Assembly (NCBI GenBank): GCA_965228975.1 | Contig: OZ245851.1 | Location: 434,001-498,000, forward strand | Reading direction: 5' to 3' | DNA: 64,000 bases | Source of the DNA: JAJFJD01 sp965228975 | GTDB taxonomy: Bacteria; Pseudomonadota; Alphaproteobacteria; UBA8366 | Part shown: positions 62,238-64,000 of the stretch, piece by piece | Layout of the letters: the number at the start of each line of letters is the position of its first letter | Position numbering within the stretch: position 1 is the first letter of the stretch | Notes under the pieces: model-generated | What the model saw: the letters and a program-made list of their open reading frames with translations, nothing else | The model's database searches: none | What the model was told of the DNA's origin: nothing | Position numbers and translations under genes: made by a program

Positions 62238-62909
62238 ATGGGCGCAATTCCTGAAACGACCTTCCCGGCTAACCAAGCCGACCATCGGCCACCGGAAAAC
62301 CTTAGCGACCGCGTCGCATACGGTTTCGTGAAGACCTTGCGCTTCGTCGCGGACCGGTTCTTCGCGGGGCGCTATGGCCACCGGGCCGTGGTTCTGGAGA
62401 CCGTCGCCGCCGTGCCGGGCATGGTCGGCGGTCTGCTGCAGCACCTGAAGGCGCTGCGCTATATCCGCGACGATCGAGGGTGGGTGCGCGAACTGCTCGA
62501 CGAGGCGGAGAACGAGCGCATGCATCTCATGACCTTCGTCCAGGTCGCGAAGCCGACCGTGCTGGAACGCATCGTGATCATGGTGACGCAAGCGGTCTTC
62601 TATAACTTCTATTTCTGGCTCTACCTGTTCGCGCCGAAGACCGCGCACCGGGTCGTCGGTTATTTCGAAGAGGAAGCCGTCGCCAGCTATACCCACTATC
62701 TCGCCGATATCGACGAAGGCCGGCATCCTAATCCACCGGCGCCGCAGATCGCCCGGGATTATTGGAAACTGCCGCCCGAAGCCACGCTGCGGGATGTCGT
62801 GCTGGTCGTTCGCGAAGACGAGGCGGGACACCGCGACCGCAATCACGGCTTTGCCGATATCCTCGAACGGGGCGGTGTGCCAACGGGCCGGCTGGCCGCG
62901 GCGGACTGA
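62238..62909 (+). CDS. Alternative oxidase (cyanide- and NO-insensitive ubiquinol oxidase)
   Basis: A 223-residue di-iron ubiquinol oxidase bound to the membrane surface. It passes electrons from ubiquinol to oxygen without pumping protons and tolerates cyanide and NO. All six iron ligands are present: Glu54 (LETVA), Glu93 and His96 (NERMHL), Glu144 (FEEEA), Glu195 and His198 (REDEAGH). Length is that of bacterial AOX, without the plant regulatory N-terminus. First gene of an NsrR-controlled operon; GAGG seven bases ahead of the ATG. Confidence 0.92.
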   Translation: MGAIPETTFPANQADHRPPENLSDRVAYGFVKTLRFVADRFFAGRYGHRAVVLETVAAVPGMVGGLLQHLKALRYIRDDRGWVRELLDEAENERMHLMTFVQVAKPTVLERIVIMVTQAVFYNFYFWLYLFAPKTAHRVVGYFEEEAVASYTHYLADIDEGRHPNPPAPQIARDYWKLPPEATLRDVVLVVREDEAGHRDRNHGFADILERGGVPTGRLAAAD

Positions 62910-62921
62910 GGAGGGCGCATC

Positions 62922-63377
62922 ATGCAAGCGAGTCAAATGACCGGGACCGGCGCAACGTACGGATCCGATTCCGCCGCGCCTGTCGTCGACGACGCGTCGA
63001 TCGAGCGTTTGGTCCGCCACTTCTATGCCCGGGTGCGCCGCGACCCCGATCTGGGGCCTGTTTTCGCGGCGGCGATTCCCGGCGACTGGGAACCGCATCT
63101 GCGCACGATGACCGATTTCTGGTCCTCGGTGATGCTCCGGACAGGCCGATTCAAGGGGCGGCCCGTGCAGAAACACCGGGCGCTCACTGGTGTGACGCCG
63201 GACCATTTCGTGACCTGGCTCCGATTGTTCGATGCCAGCGCGCGGGCGATCTATCCCGCCGCGATTGCCGCGCAATTCGTCGATCGGGCCGGGCGCGTCG
63301 CCGACAGTTTGCAGCGGGCGATGTTTCCGTGCGCAGGCATGCGGCCGTCCCATCGACCGACGGGAAAGAGACCATGA
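62922..63377 (+). CDS. Group III truncated haemoglobin
   Basis: A 151-residue globin-fold protein. MTDFWSSVMLRTGRFKGRP and the proximal His in QKHRAL are the group III (trHbP) signature, and HFVTWLRLF supports it. Bacterial members bind O2 and NO and are linked to NO protection in Campylobacter and others. About 22 residues of non-conserved N-terminus precede the domain. It starts 12 bp after the oxidase and overlaps the next gene by four bases (ATGA). Confidence 0.87.
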   Translation: MQASQMTGTGATYGSDSAAPVVDDASIERLVRHFYARVRRDPDLGPVFAAAIPGDWEPHLRTMTDFWSSVMLRTGRFKGRPVQKHRALTGVTPDHFVTWLRLFDASARAIYPAAIAAQFVDRAGRVADSLQRAMFPCAGMRPSHRPTGKRP

Positions 63378-63646
63378 AGAGTATTCCGGAAACCGCGCGC
63401 GCTTACTCCCGCACCAAGACCTTCACCGAAACGACGCTGCCGGCGAAGATACGCGAGAACCATCAGACGGCGCCGGGCGTCTGGGGCCTGATTACCGTGG
63501 TGAGCGGCGAGGTCCGATACGAAATCCCGAGCGCTGCAGAAACCCACGTTCTCGTACCCGGCACGCCGGGGATTGTCGAACCCGAGGTTCCGCATCGCGC
63601 GAACCCTGTCGGGGAGGCTTCCTTCTTTATCGAATTCTATCGCTAG
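63374..63646 (+). CDS. DUF1971 cupin protein (YeaR/TehB N-domain-like)
   Basis: A 90-residue small cupin. IPETARAYSRTKTFTETTLP, VWGLITVVSGEVRYE and PGIVEPEVPHRANP follow the DUF1971 pattern found in E. coli YeaR and in the front part of some TehB proteins. E. coli yeaR-yoaG is a known NsrR- and nitrate-controlled operon, so its presence here fits an NO-response unit. Biochemical role not established. Start overlaps the globin stop, indicating translational coupling. Confidence 0.83.
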   Translation: MKSIPETARAYSRTKTFTETTLPAKIRENHQTAPGVWGLITVVSGEVRYEIPSAAETHVLVPGTPGIVEPEVPHRANPVGEASFFIEFYR

Positions 63647-63688
63647 GCCTGAAATTTCCCGGCCATTGAGCCGGATGGAGATGAAATC

Positions 63689-64000
63689 ATGGATACGCTA
63701 ACGATTTTTCTGACACAGTTCATTTTAAGCATCCTTGTCTACTCGCTCATCGCCCGGTGGTACGCGGCGCCGTGGCTCGCGGGGAAATCGCTTGAGACCG
63801 CATTGATGCTGCTGATCCTGCCGCACGCCTTTAGGCATTTAGGGTTGGGTTTCATGGTGCCGGGACTGGTCGGCGATCCGTTGCCCGATCTGTTTGCCGG
63901 TGGTGCCGCCTACGGCGATTTCGCGGCCGGCCTTTTGGCGATCACCGCCTTGATCGCCTTACGCAATGGATGGGGTTTGGCCATCCCCCTGGTGTGGGTT
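63689..64000 (+). CDS. Integral membrane protein of unknown function, 3' end outside window
   Basis: ATG at 63689 with GGAG eight bases ahead opens a frame that stays open to the window end (104 residues visible). At least three hydrophobic spans can be seen: LTIFLTQFILSILVYSLIA, ALMLLILPHAFRHLGLGF and DFAAGLLAITALIAL. His in LPHAFRH could bind a metal or haem. I do not recognise a named family. Its position, 42 bp behind the DUF1971 gene, makes it the likely fourth member of the NsrR-controlled operon. Confidence 0.7.
   Translation, partial: MDTLTIFLTQFILSILVYSLIARWYAAPWLAGKSLETALMLLILPHAFRHLGLGFMVPGLVGDPLPDLFAGGAAYGDFAAGLLAITALIALRNGWGLAIPLVWV

Noticed and set aside
62762..63646. 294-codon plus-strand frame spanning the end of AOX, the globin and DUF1971
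   Set aside because: Only its last 90 codons (from 63374) are a real gene; the earlier part is an out-of-frame reading of AOX and globin, so no fusion is claimed.
1..64000. CRISPR array, prophage, integron or transposase genes
   Set aside because: No regularly spaced direct repeats, integrase, terminase, capsid or transposase sequence was found; the only repeats seen are the palindromic elements near 47.6 and 52.4 kb.
1..64000. tRNA or rRNA genes in intergenic spacers
   Set aside because: The spacers are short and none shows a cloverleaf, a GTTCGA-type T-loop or a CCA end.

Overview
The window is a 64 kb stretch of a GC-rich (roughly 60-65 %) bacterial chromosome. The gene set points to an alphaproteobacterium, probably a Rhodospirillales-like marine or soil heterotroph. 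It has the alphaproteobacterial F1-ATPase inhibitor subunit zeta (DUF1476), a purC-purS-purQ-purL-bolA-grxD operon, a stand-alone rpsD, a class II DAHP synthase and an NsrR-type Rrf2 regulator. The family assignment is inference. No rRNA, tRNA, CRISPR array, phage or transposase gene was seen.

Region by region. 0-10.4 kb: a 5'-truncated succinate-semialdehyde dehydrogenase, glutathione reductase, a divergent LysR/EamA pair, a pirin, a KefB-type K+/H+ antiporter, a SulP transporter fused to STAS and cyclic-nucleotide-binding domains, and a sirtuin. 10.4-17 kb: DAHP synthase, two unknown genes, nadE and cysS. 17-28.4 kb: an accessory catabolic region with three SDR dehydrogenases, a FAD amine oxidase paired with RidA, trmJ, an operon-like run (ornithine-cyclodeaminase-like, TauD-like dioxygenase, iron alcohol dehydrogenase, VOC protein, SMP-30 lactonase) and an AGCS amino-acid symporter. 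28.4-36.2 kb: an unusual crotonase behind a hairpin that can hide its ribosome binding site, rpsD, VOC and LLM proteins, and the purine operon ending in bolA and grxD. 36.4-43.2 kb: a pair of acyl-CoA dehydrogenases, a TANGO2-like protein, subunit zeta, a large exported repeat protein and purB.

43.3-54.5 kb: two class II aldolase-family proteins, a 52-residue membrane mini-protein, a SCO protein, a dihydroxyphthalate-decarboxylase-like protein, a gamma carbonic anhydrase, a BisC-like molybdoenzyme, an alpha/beta hydrolase, a nitronate monooxygenase and a map-radC-ridA operon. Two pairs of palindromic repeat elements flank the molybdoenzyme-hydrolase-monooxygenase block. 54.6-61.6 kb: a MaoC-like hydratase, an exported lipoprotein hydrolase, an exported SGNH hydrolase, a second TauD-like dioxygenase with a CoA transferase, and a hydroxyisobutyrate-dehydrogenase-like and crotonase pair.

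The most striking system is at the right end (61.7-64 kb). A divergent NsrR-type Fe-S repressor faces a plus-strand operon of alternative oxidase, group III truncated haemoglobin, DUF1971 (YeaR/TehB-like) protein and an uncharacterised membrane protein that runs off the window. The AT-rich region between them carries a near-perfect NsrR-type palindrome over a likely -10 box, plus a weaker second copy. The simplest reading is a nitric-oxide-induced respiratory bypass and detoxification unit.
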